A stretch of 64,000 nucleotides of DNA, taken from assembly GCF_029269835.1 (NCBI RefSeq), contig NZ_JARJBB010000002.1:524161-588160 (forward strand), written 5' to 3'. Position 1 is the stretch's first letter. Every line of letters starts with the position of its first letter. The notes under the pieces were generated by a model. That model did no database searches. It had not been told where the DNA came from and saw only the letters and a program-made list of their open reading frames with translations. A program made the position numbers and the translations under genes. Below, piece after piece: positions 44,791 to 56,008 of the stretch. The stretch is from Streptomyces tropicalis. Its GTDB lineage: Bacteria; Actinomycetota; Actinomycetes; Streptomycetales; Streptomycetaceae.

Positions 44791-46179
44791 TCAGGGCAGC
44801 GCCCGGCACAGGGCGTCCAGCGCCCCCGCCCAGGCGTGGTCCGGGGGCGTGCCGTAGCCGACGACCAGCGCGTCCAGCGGGTCGGTGACGGCGTCCGGGT
44901 GGCGGTGGCGGGCCAGCCCGTGCACCGCGAGCCCCTGCCAGGCGGCCGCCTGGACCACCGCGGTCTCGGTGCCCGGCGGCAGCCGCAGCACGGCGTGCAG
45001 ACCGGCGGCGATGCCGGTGACGCGGACGTCGGGGGCGCGTGCGGCGAGCGCCGCGACCAGGGCGTCCCGGCGGCGGCGGTAGCGCAGCCGGGAGGCGCGC
45101 ACATGGCGGTCGTACGCCCCCGAGGCGAGGAACTCCGCCAGCGTGAGCTGGTCCAGCACCCCGCAGGTGTCGCTGCCGCCCTTGGCGTCCGCCGCCTCCC
45201 CGACCAGGCCCGGCGGCAGCGCCATCCAGCCCAGCCGCAGTCCCGGGGCGAGGGCCTTGCTGGCGGTGCCGAGGTGGACCACGTGGGCGGGGTCCAGGCC
45301 CTGGAGCGCGCCGACGGGCTGGCGGTCGTAGCGGAACTCGCCGTCGTAGTCGTCCTCCAGGACCAGGCCGCCGGTGCGCCGGGCCCACTCCACGACGGCC
45401 GCGCGCCGGTCGGGGTGCAGCGGCACGCCCATCGGGAACTGGTGCGCGGGGGTGAGCAGCACGGCGCCGGTGCCGTCCGGCGGTACGGGGTCGGTGCCGA
45501 GGGCGTCGAAGGGCAGCGGGCGGACGCGCAGCCCCGCCCCGGTGAGCAGCGCCCAGTGGACGTCCAGGCCGTAGGACTCGACGGCGACCGTGTGCACGCC
45601 GCGGGCCCGCAGGACCGCGCCGAGGATCCGCAGCCCGTGCGCGAAACCCGCGCACACCAGCACCCGGTCGGGGTCGGTGCGCACGCCCCGCACCCGGGTG
45701 AGGTAGCCGGCGAGGGCGGTGCGCAGTTCCGGGCGGCCGCGCGGGTCGCCGTAGCCGAGGGCCAGGTGCGGGGCGGCGGACAGGGCGCGGCGGGCCGCCC
45801 TGAGCCACTGCGCGCGGGGGAAGGCGGCGAGGTCGGGGGTGCCGGGGATCAGGTCGTGGGCGGGCCGGGGTGCGGTGCGGGGGCGGGGCGCGGGGCCGGC
45901 CGGCTCGGTCACGGCCCGCTCGGCGACCCGGGTGCCCGAGCCCTGGCGGGCGGTGAGCCAGCCCTCGGCGACCAGGTCGCCGTAGGCCTCGGCGACGGTG
46001 TTGCGGGCGATGCCCAGGTCGGCGGCGAGGGAGCGGGAGGACGGCAGGCGGGCGCCGGGAGCGAGGCGGCCGGTGCGGACGGCCTCGCGCAGGGCGTCGG
46101 TCAGGCCGCGGCGCAGGCCCGGTCCGGCGCCCGGTTCGAGGTGGAGGTCGACGCCCGAGGTGGCCCAGGTTTCCGCCAT
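44791..46179 (-). CDS. MocR/PdxR-family transcriptional regulator
   Basis: 462 aa. An N-terminal GntR-type wHTH (GARLPSSRSLAADLGIARNT, VAEAYGDLVAEGWL) is fused to a type I aminotransferase fold: VLEDDYDGEFRYDRQP and HLGTASKALAPGLRLGW with the PLP lysine. Such proteins sense PLP or amino-acid adducts. It is divergent from a two-gene unit at 46227-47557 over 47 bp and probably controls it. The -10-like TATGGT 8 nt before its ATG suggests a leaderless message. Confidence 0.92.
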   Translation of the reverse strand: MAETWATSGVDLHLEPGAGPGLRRGLTDALREAVRTGRLAPGARLPSSRSLAADLGIARNTVAEAYGDLVAEGWLTARQGSGTRVAERAVTEPAGPAPRPRTAPRPAHDLIPGTPDLAAFPRAQWLRAARRALSAAPHLALGYGDPRGRPELRTALAGYLTRVRGVRTDPDRVLVCAGFAHGLRILGAVLRARGVHTVAVESYGLDVHWALLTGAGLRVRPLPFDALGTDPVPPDGTGAVLLTPAHQFPMGVPLHPDRRAAVVEWARRTGGLVLEDDYDGEFRYDRQPVGALQGLDPAHVVHLGTASKALAPGLRLGWMALPPGLVGEAADAKGGSDTCGVLDQLTLAEFLASGAYDRHVRASRLRYRRRRDALVAALAARAPDVRVTGIAAGLHAVLRLPPGTETAVVQAAAWQGLAVHGLARHRHPDAVTDPLDALVVGYGTPPDHAWAGALDALCRALP

Positions 46180-46226
46180 GGAAATGGACCATACTCCTGG
46201 GCTGCTCCGTTCCTAGGCTCGATCCC

Positions 46227-46778
46227 ATGACGACGACGAACGACGGACTCACGCCGCATGCGGCGGCCACGGCGCATGCGAGGACCACGGCGGACGAGGA
46301 CGGGTACGCCCCCGAGCACCGGCCCCGGCTCCCCTGGGCCCGGCACGCGCCGGAGGTCTACCGGGCGATGATCCGGCTGGCGGCGGAAGCGGGCCGGGGA
46401 CTGGACGCGCGGCTGTGCGAACTGGTGAAGATCCGCGCCTCGCAGCTCAACCACTGCGCCTTCTGCCTGGACATGCACACCAAGGACGCGCTCGCGGCGG
46501 GCGAGAGCGTGGAGCGGATCGTGCAGCTGAGCGCCTGGGAGGAGTCCCGGCACTTCTACACCGCGCGGGAGCTGGCGGCGATCGAGCTGACCGAGGCGGT
46601 CACGGTCCTCACCGACGGCTTCGTGCCCGACGCGGTGTACGCGCGGGCCGCGGAGCACTTCGACGAGGCGGAGCTGGCGCAGCTGGTCGCCGCGATCGCG
46701 GTGATCAACGCCTGGAACCGCTTCGGCGTGGCCTTCCGCGCGGTGCCGGGCCACTACGTCCCGGGGCGGCACCGGTGA
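46227..46778 (+). CDS. Carboxymuconolactone decarboxylase/AhpD-like protein
   Basis: 183 aa. LVKIRASQLNHCAFCLDMHTKDAL carries the CxxC and His of AhpD-type alkylhydroperoxidases. The rest is helical, with AAIAVINAWNRFGVAF at the end. It is probably a peroxidase or redox protein. TAGGCT lies 7 nt before ATG 46227, suggesting a leaderless start. It overlaps the next gene (GTGA). Confidence 0.88.
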   Translation: MTTTNDGLTPHAAATAHARTTADEDGYAPEHRPRLPWARHAPEVYRAMIRLAAEAGRGLDARLCELVKIRASQLNHCAFCLDMHTKDALAAGESVERIVQLSAWEESRHFYTARELAAIELTEAVTVLTDGFVPDAVYARAAEHFDEAELAQLVAAIAVINAWNRFGVAFRAVPGHYVPGRHR

Positions 46779-47557
46779 CGGCGGCGGCCCCCGGTCCGCG
46801 GCCGCCGGGCCGGCCCGGGGACACGGCCGGGGTCTTCCGCGCCCTGCACCACGACCGGGCGCCCGGCGACCCCCTGGTGCTGCCGGGACCGTGGGACGCG
46901 GCGGCCGCGCGGGTGTTCGCCGAGGCCGGCTTCCCGGCGCTCGCCACGCCCAGCGCCGGCATCGCCGCGAGCCTCGGGTACGCCGACGGCCGGACCCCGG
47001 CCGGGGAGATGCTCGCGGCGGTGGCGCGGATCGCACGCGCGGTGGACGTGCCGGTGTCCGCGGACGTCGAGGACGGGTACGGGCTCGCCCCGCGGGAGCT
47101 GGTGGAGCGGCTGCTGGAGGCCGGGGCGGTCGGCTGCAACCTGGAGGACTCCCGCGACGGCGTGCTGACGGATCCGCAGGCGCACGCCGACCGGCTCGCC
47201 GAGGTGCGGGCCGCCGCCGGGGACCGGCTGTTCGTCAACGCCCGCGTGGACGTCTTCCTGCACGGCCGCGGCGACCCGGACCGGACCGTCGGGAGCGCCC
47301 TCGAGCGGGCCGCGCTGTATGTCGCCGCGGGCGCCGACTGCGTGTACCCGATCGGCGCCCCGCCCCGGGCGCTGCCCCGGCTGCGCGCCGGGACCCCCGG
47401 TCCGCTCAACGCCCTCGCCGCGCTGGACGGCGAGGGCCCCTCGCCCGCCGTGCTGGGCGGGCTCGGGGCCACTCGCGTCACCTTCGGTCCGGGCCTGCAG
47501 CGCCGGGCGACGGCGGCGCTGCGGGAGATCGCGGCGCGGGTGCGCCGGGATCCGTGA
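46775..47557 (+). CDS. Isocitrate lyase/PEP mutase-superfamily protein
   Basis: 260 aa TIM barrel: DPLVLPGPWDAAAARVFAEAG, then TPSAGIAASLGYADG and VPVSADVEDGYG with metal-binding Asp/Glu, and GAVGCNLEDS. Members cleave or rearrange C-C or P-C bonds of oxaloacetate-like substrates; this variant is close to the unassigned group often found with AhpD-like genes. Coupled to the preceding gene and presumably under the MocR regulator. Confidence 0.86.
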   Translation: MTAAAPGPRPPGRPGDTAGVFRALHHDRAPGDPLVLPGPWDAAAARVFAEAGFPALATPSAGIAASLGYADGRTPAGEMLAAVARIARAVDVPVSADVEDGYGLAPRELVERLLEAGAVGCNLEDSRDGVLTDPQAHADRLAEVRAAAGDRLFVNARVDVFLHGRGDPDRTVGSALERAALYVAAGADCVYPIGAPPRALPRLRAGTPGPLNALAALDGEGPSPAVLGGLGATRVTFGPGLQRRATAALREIAARVRRDP

Positions 47558-47563
47558 GGAGGG

Positions 47564-48526
47564 TCAGGACAGCCACGCCTTCCAGGTGGACCGGTGGGTG
47601 TCCACCCACTTCTTCGCCGCGTCCGCCGGGGACAGCTTCTGGTCGGCGATCATCAGCGAGACCTGGTTCTGGTCCTCGGTGGTCCAGTGGAACTTCTTCA
47701 GGAAGGCCGCCGCCTTGCCGCCGGACTTCGCGAAGTCGGCGTTGAGGTACTTCTGCAGCGGGGTGTGCGGATAGGCGCAGGCGACCTTCGCCGTGTCCGC
47801 GTCGCAGCCGTCCTTGTACGGCGGCAGCTTCACCTCCGTCATGGGGACCTTCTTGAACAGCCACTGCGGCGAGTACCAGTACGTCAGGAAGGGCTTCTTC
47901 TCCTTGGAGAACTGCCTCATCTGCGTGATCTGCGCCGCCTCGGAACCGGCGAAGACGACCTGGTAGTTCAGCTTCAGGTTGTTCACCAGGGCCTTGTCGT
48001 TGGTGACGTAGGACGGCGAGCCGTCCATCAGCTGGCCCTTGCCGCCGCTCTCCGCGGTGCGGAAGAGGGAGGAGTACTTGTTGAGGTTCTTCCAGTCGGT
48101 GATGTCCGGGTGCTGCTTGGCGAGGTACGTGGGGATGAACCAGCCGATGTGCCCGGTCACCCCGAGTCCGCCGCCCGGGGCGATGGTCTTCTTGTCCTTG
48201 ACGTAGCGCTTCTCCTGGTCCGGGTGGCCCCAGTCCTCCAGGATGGCGTCCACCCGGCCCTGGCTCAGGGCGTCCCAGGCGGGCACCTCGTCGACCTGGA
48301 CGGTGTCGACGCGGTAGCCCAGCTCGTGCTCCAGCAGGTACTGGGCGACGGCCACGTTGGACTGGGCGCCGACCCAGGACTGCACGGACAGGGTGACGGT
48401 CTTGGAGCCCTGCGCGTTGGCGAACGGCGACGCCTGCTTGGTCATGTCGGCGGCGCCGCAGCCGGTGAGCAGCGACGCGGTGGCCGCCGCGGCCGCGACC
48501 AGGGCCGTCTTGCGGTGGAACCTCAT
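47564..48526 (-). CDS. Glycine betaine/choline ABC substrate-binding lipoprotein
   Basis: 320 aa. The signal ends TASLLTGC|GAA, followed by an OpuAC-type domain with VTLSVQSWVGAQSNVAVAQY, VPAWDALSQGRVDAILEDWG and FLTYWYSPQWLF; the Trp/Tyr residues could form the quaternary-ammonium cage. It is last in the five-gene operon. ATG 48526 has GGGAG 7 nt upstream and begins 1 bp after the permease stop. Confidence 0.92.
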   Translation of the reverse strand: MRFHRKTALVAAAAATASLLTGCGAADMTKQASPFANAQGSKTVTLSVQSWVGAQSNVAVAQYLLEHELGYRVDTVQVDEVPAWDALSQGRVDAILEDWGHPDQEKRYVKDKKTIAPGGGLGVTGHIGWFIPTYLAKQHPDITDWKNLNKYSSLFRTAESGGKGQLMDGSPSYVTNDKALVNNLKLNYQVVFAGSEAAQITQMRQFSKEKKPFLTYWYSPQWLFKKVPMTEVKLPPYKDGCDADTAKVACAYPHTPLQKYLNADFAKSGGKAAAFLKKFHWTTEDQNQVSLMIADQKLSPADAAKKWVDTHRSTWKAWLS

Positions 48527-48527
48527 G

Positions 48528-50470
48528 TCACGCTCCCTTCTGCGCACGGCGCTCGGTGGGCTGGGTCACCCGGTCCAGCATCAGACCGAGGCAGACGATG
48601 GCGATGCCGGCGACCAGGCCGGTCGCCAGGTCGCCCTGGGCCAGGCCGAAGACGACGTTGTAGCCGAGCGCGCCACCGCCGACGAGGCCGCCGATGATGA
48701 CGACCGCGAGGACCAGGACGACGCCCTGGTTGACGGCGAGCAGCAGCGCCGGGCGGGCCAGCGGCAGCTGCACCTGGCGCAGCTGCTGCCCGCTGGTGGC
48801 GCCGAGCGAGCGGGCCGACTCCAGCGCCGCCGGGTCGACCTGGCGCAGGCCCTGGGTGGTGATCCGGACGACGGCGGGCAGCGCGTAGACGATGGCCGCG
48901 GCGACGGCGGGGGCGCGGCCCACGCCGAACAGCGCGACGACCGGGATCAGGTACACGAACTGCGGCATCGTCTGGAAGACGTCCAGGACCGGGCGCAGCA
49001 GGCGCTCGCAGCGGTCGCTGCGGGCCGCCGCGATGCCGACGGCGAAGCCGATGACGAGGGTGACGGCGACGGCGGCCAGTACCTGGGACAGGGTGTCCAG
49101 GGACGGCTTCCAGACACCGAGCACACCGATCAGGGCCATGGCGAGGACCGCGGTCAGCGCGGTCCGCCAGGTGCCGATCAGCCAGGCCAGCGCGGCCACG
49201 ATCAGCAGCACCGACCACCAGGGCAGCCACAGCAGCCCGGAGCGGACCGGGTCGAGGATCCAGGTGGTGAAGTGGGCCGCCCAGTCCGCGGTGCCGCCGA
49301 CGACGGGGACACCGGAGTAGAGGTGGGCGGTCATCCAGTCGACGGCGCGGTTCACCGGCTCGGCGATGCCGACGGTCCAGCCCGAGGGCCAGTCCAGCAG
49401 GCCGCCGAGCCGGGTGGCCACGGCGACGGCGACGGTGGCGGCGGCGACGTACAGCCAGGGGCGCGTGCTGCGCGTCTCCTGGCCGAGCCGGTCGCCGGCC
49501 GCGCCGGTCACCCGGTCCAGGACGACGGCGAGCAGCACGATCGGGATGCCCGCGGCGAGCGCGGCGCCCACGTCGACGGAGGCGAGTGCCTGGTAGACGC
49601 GGTCACCGAGGCCGCCGGCGCCGATCACGGAGGCGATGACGGCCATGGACAGCGCCATCATGATCGTCTGGTTGAGGCCGAGCAGGAGCTCCTTGCGGGC
49701 CAGCGGGATGCGCGCGGTGAGCAGGCGCTGGCGGGAGGTGGAGCCGAGGGACTCGACGGCCTCCAGCACCTCCGGGTCGGCGCCGCGCAGGCCGAGGGCG
49801 GTGAGCCGGGCCATGGGCGGGGCGGCGTAGACGACGGTGGCGAGGACGGCGGCGGGCACACCGATGCCGAAGACCAGGACCACGGGGAGCAGGTACGCGA
49901 ACGCGGGCAGCACCTGCATGGTGTCCAGCACCGGGCGCAGGGCGCGGTGCATGCGGTCGGACAGGCCGGCCGCGAGACCGAGGACCGCGCCGACCAGGAC
50001 GGAGGCGAGGACCGCGACGACCATCAGGGCCAGTGTCTGCATGGTCGGCACCCACATGCCGAGCAGGCCGCAGGCGACGAACGCGGCGGCGGTGCCGAGG
50101 GCGAGCCGGACGCCGGCCACCCGCCAGGCCACGAGGGCGGCGGCGGCCGTCACGCCGGCCCAGCCGGCCGCGAGCAGGGTCAGGTAGACCCCGCGCACGG
50201 ACAGCACGACGGCGTTGCTGACGTAGCCGAGGAAGTACAGGAACAGCGGGCTGCTGTCCCGGTTGTCGATGACCCAGTTGCTGGCACTGCCGAGCGGCTT
50301 GGTGAGGTCGACGGTCAGCGCGTCGGGCCAGCTGCTGCCGGTCCAGCGGGCGCTCGCGACCGGCACCAGCACGGCGGCGATCACCGCCAGCACGAGCAGC
50401 TTCTGCACGGGACGGTGCCGGAGCGCGCCGGGCAGCGCGGCGCGCGGCGCGGATGCGGTGATGGTGGCCA

Positions 50471-50471
<1 letters not shown>
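48528..50471 (-). CDS. Glycine betaine/choline ABC permease, two fused permease domains
   Basis: 647 aa, about twice the usual ~280. Two BPD-type permease domains are fused. The EAA-like loops are GADPEVLEAVESLGSTSRQRL (~250) and QVDPAALESARSLGATSGQQL (~565). The N-terminal leader includes extra helices. This one chain replaces a dimer of OpuAB-type subunits. It overlaps the ATPase stop by TGATG. Confidence 0.92.
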
Positions 50472-51558
<1,087 letters not shown>

Positions 51559-51559
<1 letters not shown>

Positions 51560-53088
51560 CAGGCCTCACTTCCGATAAGGTCAGCGGCTTTCTCCCCGAC
51601 CATGAGGACGCCGATCATGGGATTCACCGCGGTCATGGTCGGGAAGACGGACGCGTCGGCGATGCGGATGCCGTCGAGACCGCGGATGCGCAATGCGGGG
51701 TCGACGACGGCGAGTTCGTCGTCCGGGGCACCCATCCTGCAGGTGCCCGCCGGGTGGTAGACGGTGTGCGCGACCTTGCGGGCGTACTCGCCGAGCTCCT
51801 CGTCACCGGTGACGTCGGGGCCCGGGCACACCTCCCGCTTCAGCCAGCCGGCCAGCGGCTGGGTCCGGGCGATCTCACGGGCGATGCGGATGCCGTCGAC
51901 CAGGGTGCGGCCGTCGTAGTCGTCCTCGTCCGTGAAGTAGCGGAAGTCCAGGGCCGGCTTGACCGACGGGTCGGCGCTGGTCAGGTACAGCCGGCCGCGG
52001 CTCCTGGGCTTGGGGATGTTCGGGGTCATCGACACCCCGAACTCCGGCCGTTCGTAGCCCAGTCGCTCCGGGTTGTCGGTGAACGGGATCTGGTAGAAGT
52101 GGAACATCAGGTCCGGGCCCGCGTGCTCGGGGTCCCGGCGCACGAACAGGCCCGCGTCGGAGTCCATCGCGGAGTTCTCCGGCAGGGGGCCCTCGGTCTC
52201 CCAGACGATGACCGACTCGGGGTGGTCGAGCAGGTTCTCGCCGACGCCGGGCAGGTCGTGCACGACGGGGATGCCGAGCCGCTCCAGGTCCGCCTTCGGG
52301 CCGATGCCGGAGTGCATCAGCAGACGGGGCGAGTCGACCGCTCCGGCGCACAGCAGGACCTCGCGGCGGGCCCGCAGCAGGGTCTCCTCGCCGTCCTTGG
52401 AGCGCACGTGCACGCCCTCGGCGCGGGTGCCGTCCAGCTCCAGCCGGTACGCCCAGGTCTCCAGCAGGATCGTCAGGTTCGGCCGCTGGTCCATCACCGG
52501 GTGCAGGTACGCGACCGAGGCCGAGGAGCGCTTGTTGTCCTCCGGGTGGTAGGCGAGGTCGAAGAAGCCGGCGCCCTCGGTGAAGGGCTTCTTGTTGAAG
52601 CCCTCGACCCGCGGCACGCCCAGCGCCTCCTGGGCGGCGTCGACGAAGTCGCGCGCGATGGCGTTCCGGTCCTTCTCGTCCACCGGGACGATGTTGTTCA
52701 GCAGGCGCGCGTAGTACGCCTCCATCGGCACCGCGCCCCAGCCCTTGGCGCCGGCGGACTCCCACTCGTCCCAGTCGGACGGCAGCGGCTTGAAGGCGAT
52801 CAGGGTGTTGTGCGAGGAACAGCCGCCGAGGACGCGGGCGCGGCTGTGCCGGATGTGCGAGTTGCCCCGCGGCTGCTCGGTCGTCGGGTAGTCGTAGTCG
52901 AGTTCGCCGCCGAGCAGACCCATCCAGCGGCGCAGCGTCAGCACGTCGTCGCGGTCGACGTCGCTCGGGCCGCCCTCGACGACGGCGACCGTGACGTCGG
53001 GGTTCTCGGTGAGGCGGGAGGCGATGACGGAGCCTGCCGTGCCGCCGCCGACGACGACGTAGTCGTACTCGTGGGTGTTGTCTGGCAT
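51559..53088 (-). CDS. GMC oxidoreductase, choline-oxidase-like
   Basis: 509 aa. [19 protein letters not shown] binds [16 protein letters not shown] carries a His matching the covalent-FAD His99 of Arthrobacter choline oxidase; BetA-type dehydrogenases have a different residue. [28 protein letters not shown] and TAVNPMIG match its Glu312, His351, His466 and Asn510. It thus likely oxidises choline with O2 to betaine aldehyde. It sits between the aldehyde dehydrogenase and transporter genes. Residue numbers are recalled. Confidence 0.9.
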
Positions 53089-53184
53089 CAGGGTGGTACT
53101 CCGGTGGAGGGTCAGGAGCGGGGGGTCGGGGGGTCGTGGGCCGGTACGGGGACGAGTGCGCGGGTGCGCCGGACGGGCCGGGGT

Positions 53185-54711
53185 TCAGCCCGCGAACCAG
53201 CGCACCGGCTGCGGCGCGAGGTTCTGGTAGACGTGCTTGGCCTCGCGGTACTCGGCGAGTCCGGCGGGACCGAGTTCGCGGCCGACGCCGCTCTTGCCGA
53301 AGCCGCCCCACTCCGCCTGGGGGAGGTAGGGGTGGAAGTCGTTGATCCAGACGGTGCCGTGCCGGAGCCGGGCGGCGACGCGGCGGGCGCGGCCCGCGTC
53401 GGCGGTCCACACCGCGCCGGCGAGGCCGTACTCGGTGTCGTTGGCGAGCTCGACGGCCTCGTCCTCGGTGCGGAAGGTCTCCACGGTGAGGACCGGTCCG
53501 AAGACCTCCTCGCGGACCACCTTCATCTCGCGGTGGCACCGGTCGAGGACGGTGGGCTCGTAGAAGTAGCCGTCGGCGGGCCGCTGCGCGGACGGCTCGG
53601 GCCGCTTGCCGCCGCTGCGGACCACGGCGCCCTCGGCCCGCGCGGAGGCGACGTACGCCTCGACCTTGTCGCGCTGCTGCTCGGAGACCAGCGGGCCGCA
53701 CTCGACGCCGTCCTCGGTGCCGCGACCGAGGCGGATCCTTTCTGCACGGCGGGCCAGTTCGGCGACGAAGCGCTCCGCGACGGACTCCTCGACGATCAGC
53801 CGGCCGCCGGCCGAGCAGACCTGGCCGCTGTGGATGAAGGCGGCGTTGAGCGCCTGGTCCACGGCGGTGTCGAAGCCCTCGTCGGTGGCGCAGGCGTCGG
53901 CGAAGACGACGTTGGGGTTCTTGCCGCCGAGTTCGAGGGCGACCTTCTTGACGGTCGGGGCGGCGGCCTGGGCGACCTTGGTGCCGCTGACGAGGCCGCC
54001 GGTGAAGGAGACGAGGTCGACGTCGGGGTGCTCGGAGAGCCGGGCGCCGACGGTGTGGCCGGGGCCGGTGACGATGTTGGCGACACCGGCGGGCAGCCCC
54101 GCTTCGGCCAGCAGCCCGATCAGCGCGACCGTGGTCAGCGGGGTGATCTCGCTGGGCTTGATGACGAAGGTGTTGCCCGCCGCCAGTGCCGGGGCGATCT
54201 TCCAGCTGGCCTGGAGCAGCGGGTAGTTCCAGGGGGTGATCAGCGCGCACACGCCCACCGGCTCGTGGACGACGACGCTGTGGATGTCCGGCGACCCCGC
54301 GTCGACGACCCGGCCGGGGGCCTCGGCGGCGACCAGGTCCGCGAAGTAGCGGAAGGCGTCGGCGACGCAGTCGATGTCGACGCGGCCCTCCTCCACGGTC
54401 TTGCCCGCGTCGCGGCTCTCCAGCAGGCCGAGCTCCTCCCGGTCGCGGACCAGGAGGTCGGCCACGCGGCGCAGCAGGGCGGCCCGCTCGGCGACCGGCG
54501 TGGCCGGCCAGGCGCCCCGGCCGCCGTCGAAGGCGCGGCGGGCGGCCTCGACGGCGCGGTCCGTGTCCTTCTCGTCGCCCTCGGCGACCACGGCGAACGG
54601 CGTGGCGTCCGCGGGGTCGAGGATCTCGCGCGTGGCCCCGGAAACCGCTTCCAGCCATTCCCCACCCGCGTGGATGGTGCTGCGCGTCGGAGGGTTCGTT
54701 CGGTCCGCCAT
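53185..54711 (-). CDS. Betaine-aldehyde dehydrogenase-like ALDH
   Basis: 508-aa NAD(P)-dependent aldehyde dehydrogenase. ALITPWNYPLLQASWKIAPA, VALELGGKNPNVVF with the catalytic Glu, and FIHSGQVCSAGGRLIV with the catalytic Cys are all intact. With the choline-oxidase-like gene it would complete choline to glycine betaine. ATG 54711 opens the five-gene operon. The 340-bp upstream region contains palindromes that may be regulator sites. Confidence 0.9.
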   Translation of the reverse strand: MADRTNPPTRSTIHAGGEWLEAVSGATREILDPADATPFAVVAEGDEKDTDRAVEAARRAFDGGRGAWPATPVAERAALLRRVADLLVRDREELGLLESRDAGKTVEEGRVDIDCVADAFRYFADLVAAEAPGRVVDAGSPDIHSVVVHEPVGVCALITPWNYPLLQASWKIAPALAAGNTFVIKPSEITPLTTVALIGLLAEAGLPAGVANIVTGPGHTVGARLSEHPDVDLVSFTGGLVSGTKVAQAAAPTVKKVALELGGKNPNVVFADACATDEGFDTAVDQALNAAFIHSGQVCSAGGRLIVEESVAERFVAELARRAERIRLGRGTEDGVECGPLVSEQQRDKVEAYVASARAEGAVVRSGGKRPEPSAQRPADGYFYEPTVLDRCHREMKVVREEVFGPVLTVETFRTEDEAVELANDTEYGLAGAVWTADAGRARRVAARLRHGTVWINDFHPYLPQAEWGGFGKSGVGRELGPAGLAEYREAKHVYQNLAPQPVRWFAG

Positions 54712-55053
54712 GATCGGTATTGCCTTCCGTTCCTGCTCAGTTGCCCTGTGTCACATCGGTGTCACTCATAGGGACTTCTAGCGGCTGCCCCCTCCCCTCG
54801 AATTGCATGCGCAATCCATGGCCGAAAGTGTTCCGTGTCACGGAACTTTGGGACAACAGACAACGAAAGTGACGCAAGTGTCTCGTGTGGCGCTATATCG
54901 GTGTCCGCCCCCCTGGGGGGTCATGCCCCGACGGCGCCACCGCACTCCCCTCCGTGCGGTCCCCCCGTCCGGCCGGCTCCCGTTGCACGGCGTGCTCCGT
55001 CCGCCGCGCGGCGGGCTGCGAGCACGGCGGACGTTCCGGCAGGGGGCGGCGGT
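54712..55053. other. Upstream region of the choline/betaine operon
   Basis: About 340 bp without a gene. Two inverted repeats are visible: ATTGC-N4-GCAAT at 54802-54815 and GTTCCGTG-T-CACGGAAC at 54830-54846. The local AT content is higher than in flanking genes. This is the expected promoter/operator zone of the choline operon. Confidence 0.5.
54830..54846. promoter_or_regulatory. 17-bp palindrome, candidate operator of the choline operon
   Basis: GTTCCGTGTCACGGAAC has perfect 8-bp arms and a single central base, about 120-135 bp before the first gene's ATG. A BetI-like or other repressor is possible; no regulator gene is nearby. Confidence 0.5.
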
Positions 55054-55944
55054 TCAGCCGCAGGTGCCGCCCGATGGGCAGAAGGACGCCAGGGCCGCGT
55101 CGGCGTCGCGCTGCGGCCGGGGCCACTCCCCGGCCGGGCCCGCCGCCAGCAGCGCGTACTCCTTGCCGTCGGAGGCCGTGAAGGCGTACTCGACGACCTG
55201 CCTGCGCTGGGCCAGCTTCTTGCTGTCGTACGCGTACACCAGCCGGGCCGCGTCGTCGCCCACCGCCGCGGACGCGCCGGCGGGAGCACCGACCTCGTCC
55301 ACACCGATCTCCGTGTACGCGGGCTGGCTCCGCAGGTTCCGGGAGGACTGCTGCACCGCCTCGAGCGGCGTCATCCCGGGCTCCGTGACGACGAAGATCT
55401 GCAGCAGCCTGCGGTCCCCGTCGGCGGAGTAGAAGATGCCGGTCCTGCGCGTGCTGCGCTCCCAGCCGTCGGGCACGGCCATGGCGAAGCCGGCGGGGTC
55501 GTGCACGGTGTGGTACCCGTCGGGCGGGGCCGAGGCGGAGGCCGTGCCGCCGGTGGCGCCGGCGCCGGGCGAGGTGGGACCGTCCGTGGGCGACTGCGCC
55601 GCGGGCGAGGCACTCGCGGCGGCGGTGGGGGACGGGGCCGGGTGACCGCCGGTCTGCCTCACCACGACCAGCGCGGCGACGACCCCGACGACGGCTGCCC
55701 CGGCCGCCACCTTGAACCACAGCACACGGCCGGGCGAGCCCGGCGTTCCCGGGGGTTCGGGCCTCTGGGGCGGTCGCCGGCCCTCGCCGGGCCCGGACAC
55801 CGGGGGCGGGTCGGCGGGCCTCTCGGGCACCAGCGGCAGGTGGTCCGGGCGGGCCGGGACCGGAGCGGTCGCCGCGGCACGCCCGCCGCCGGCGTCCTCC
55901 CAGCGCTGGGACTCCTCGTTCCAGTACCGCTGCCCGCCGCTCAT
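55054..55944 (-). CDS. Membrane-anchored hypothetical protein, paralogue A
   Basis: 296 aa. A Pro-rich cytosolic N-terminus precedes one membrane helix (VAAGAAVVGVVAALVVV). A Ser/Pro/Thr-rich spacer follows, then a ~140-residue extracytoplasmic domain: GYHTVHDPAGFAMAVPDGW, DRRLLQIFVV and FTASDGKEYALLAAG, ending FCPSGGTCG. The gene at 58197-59414 has the same layout and a similar C-domain. The WNEESQRWED start resembles proteins with short membrane-tether regions. Function unknown. Confidence 0.78.
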   Translation of the reverse strand: MSGGQRYWNEESQRWEDAGGGRAAATAPVPARPDHLPLVPERPADPPPVSGPGEGRRPPQRPEPPGTPGSPGRVLWFKVAAGAAVVGVVAALVVVRQTGGHPAPSPTAAASASPAAQSPTDGPTSPGAGATGGTASASAPPDGYHTVHDPAGFAMAVPDGWERSTRRTGIFYSADGDRRLLQIFVVTEPGMTPLEAVQQSSRNLRSQPAYTEIGVDEVGAPAGASAAVGDDAARLVYAYDSKKLAQRRQVVEYAFTASDGKEYALLAAGPAGEWPRPQRDADAALASFCPSGGTCG

Positions 55945-56008
55945 CGCCCGCTTCTCTCCCGCCCCGTCCCCGTGGCCCCCCGTCCGGCGGAGGCCGCCTG
56001 CACCGCTC

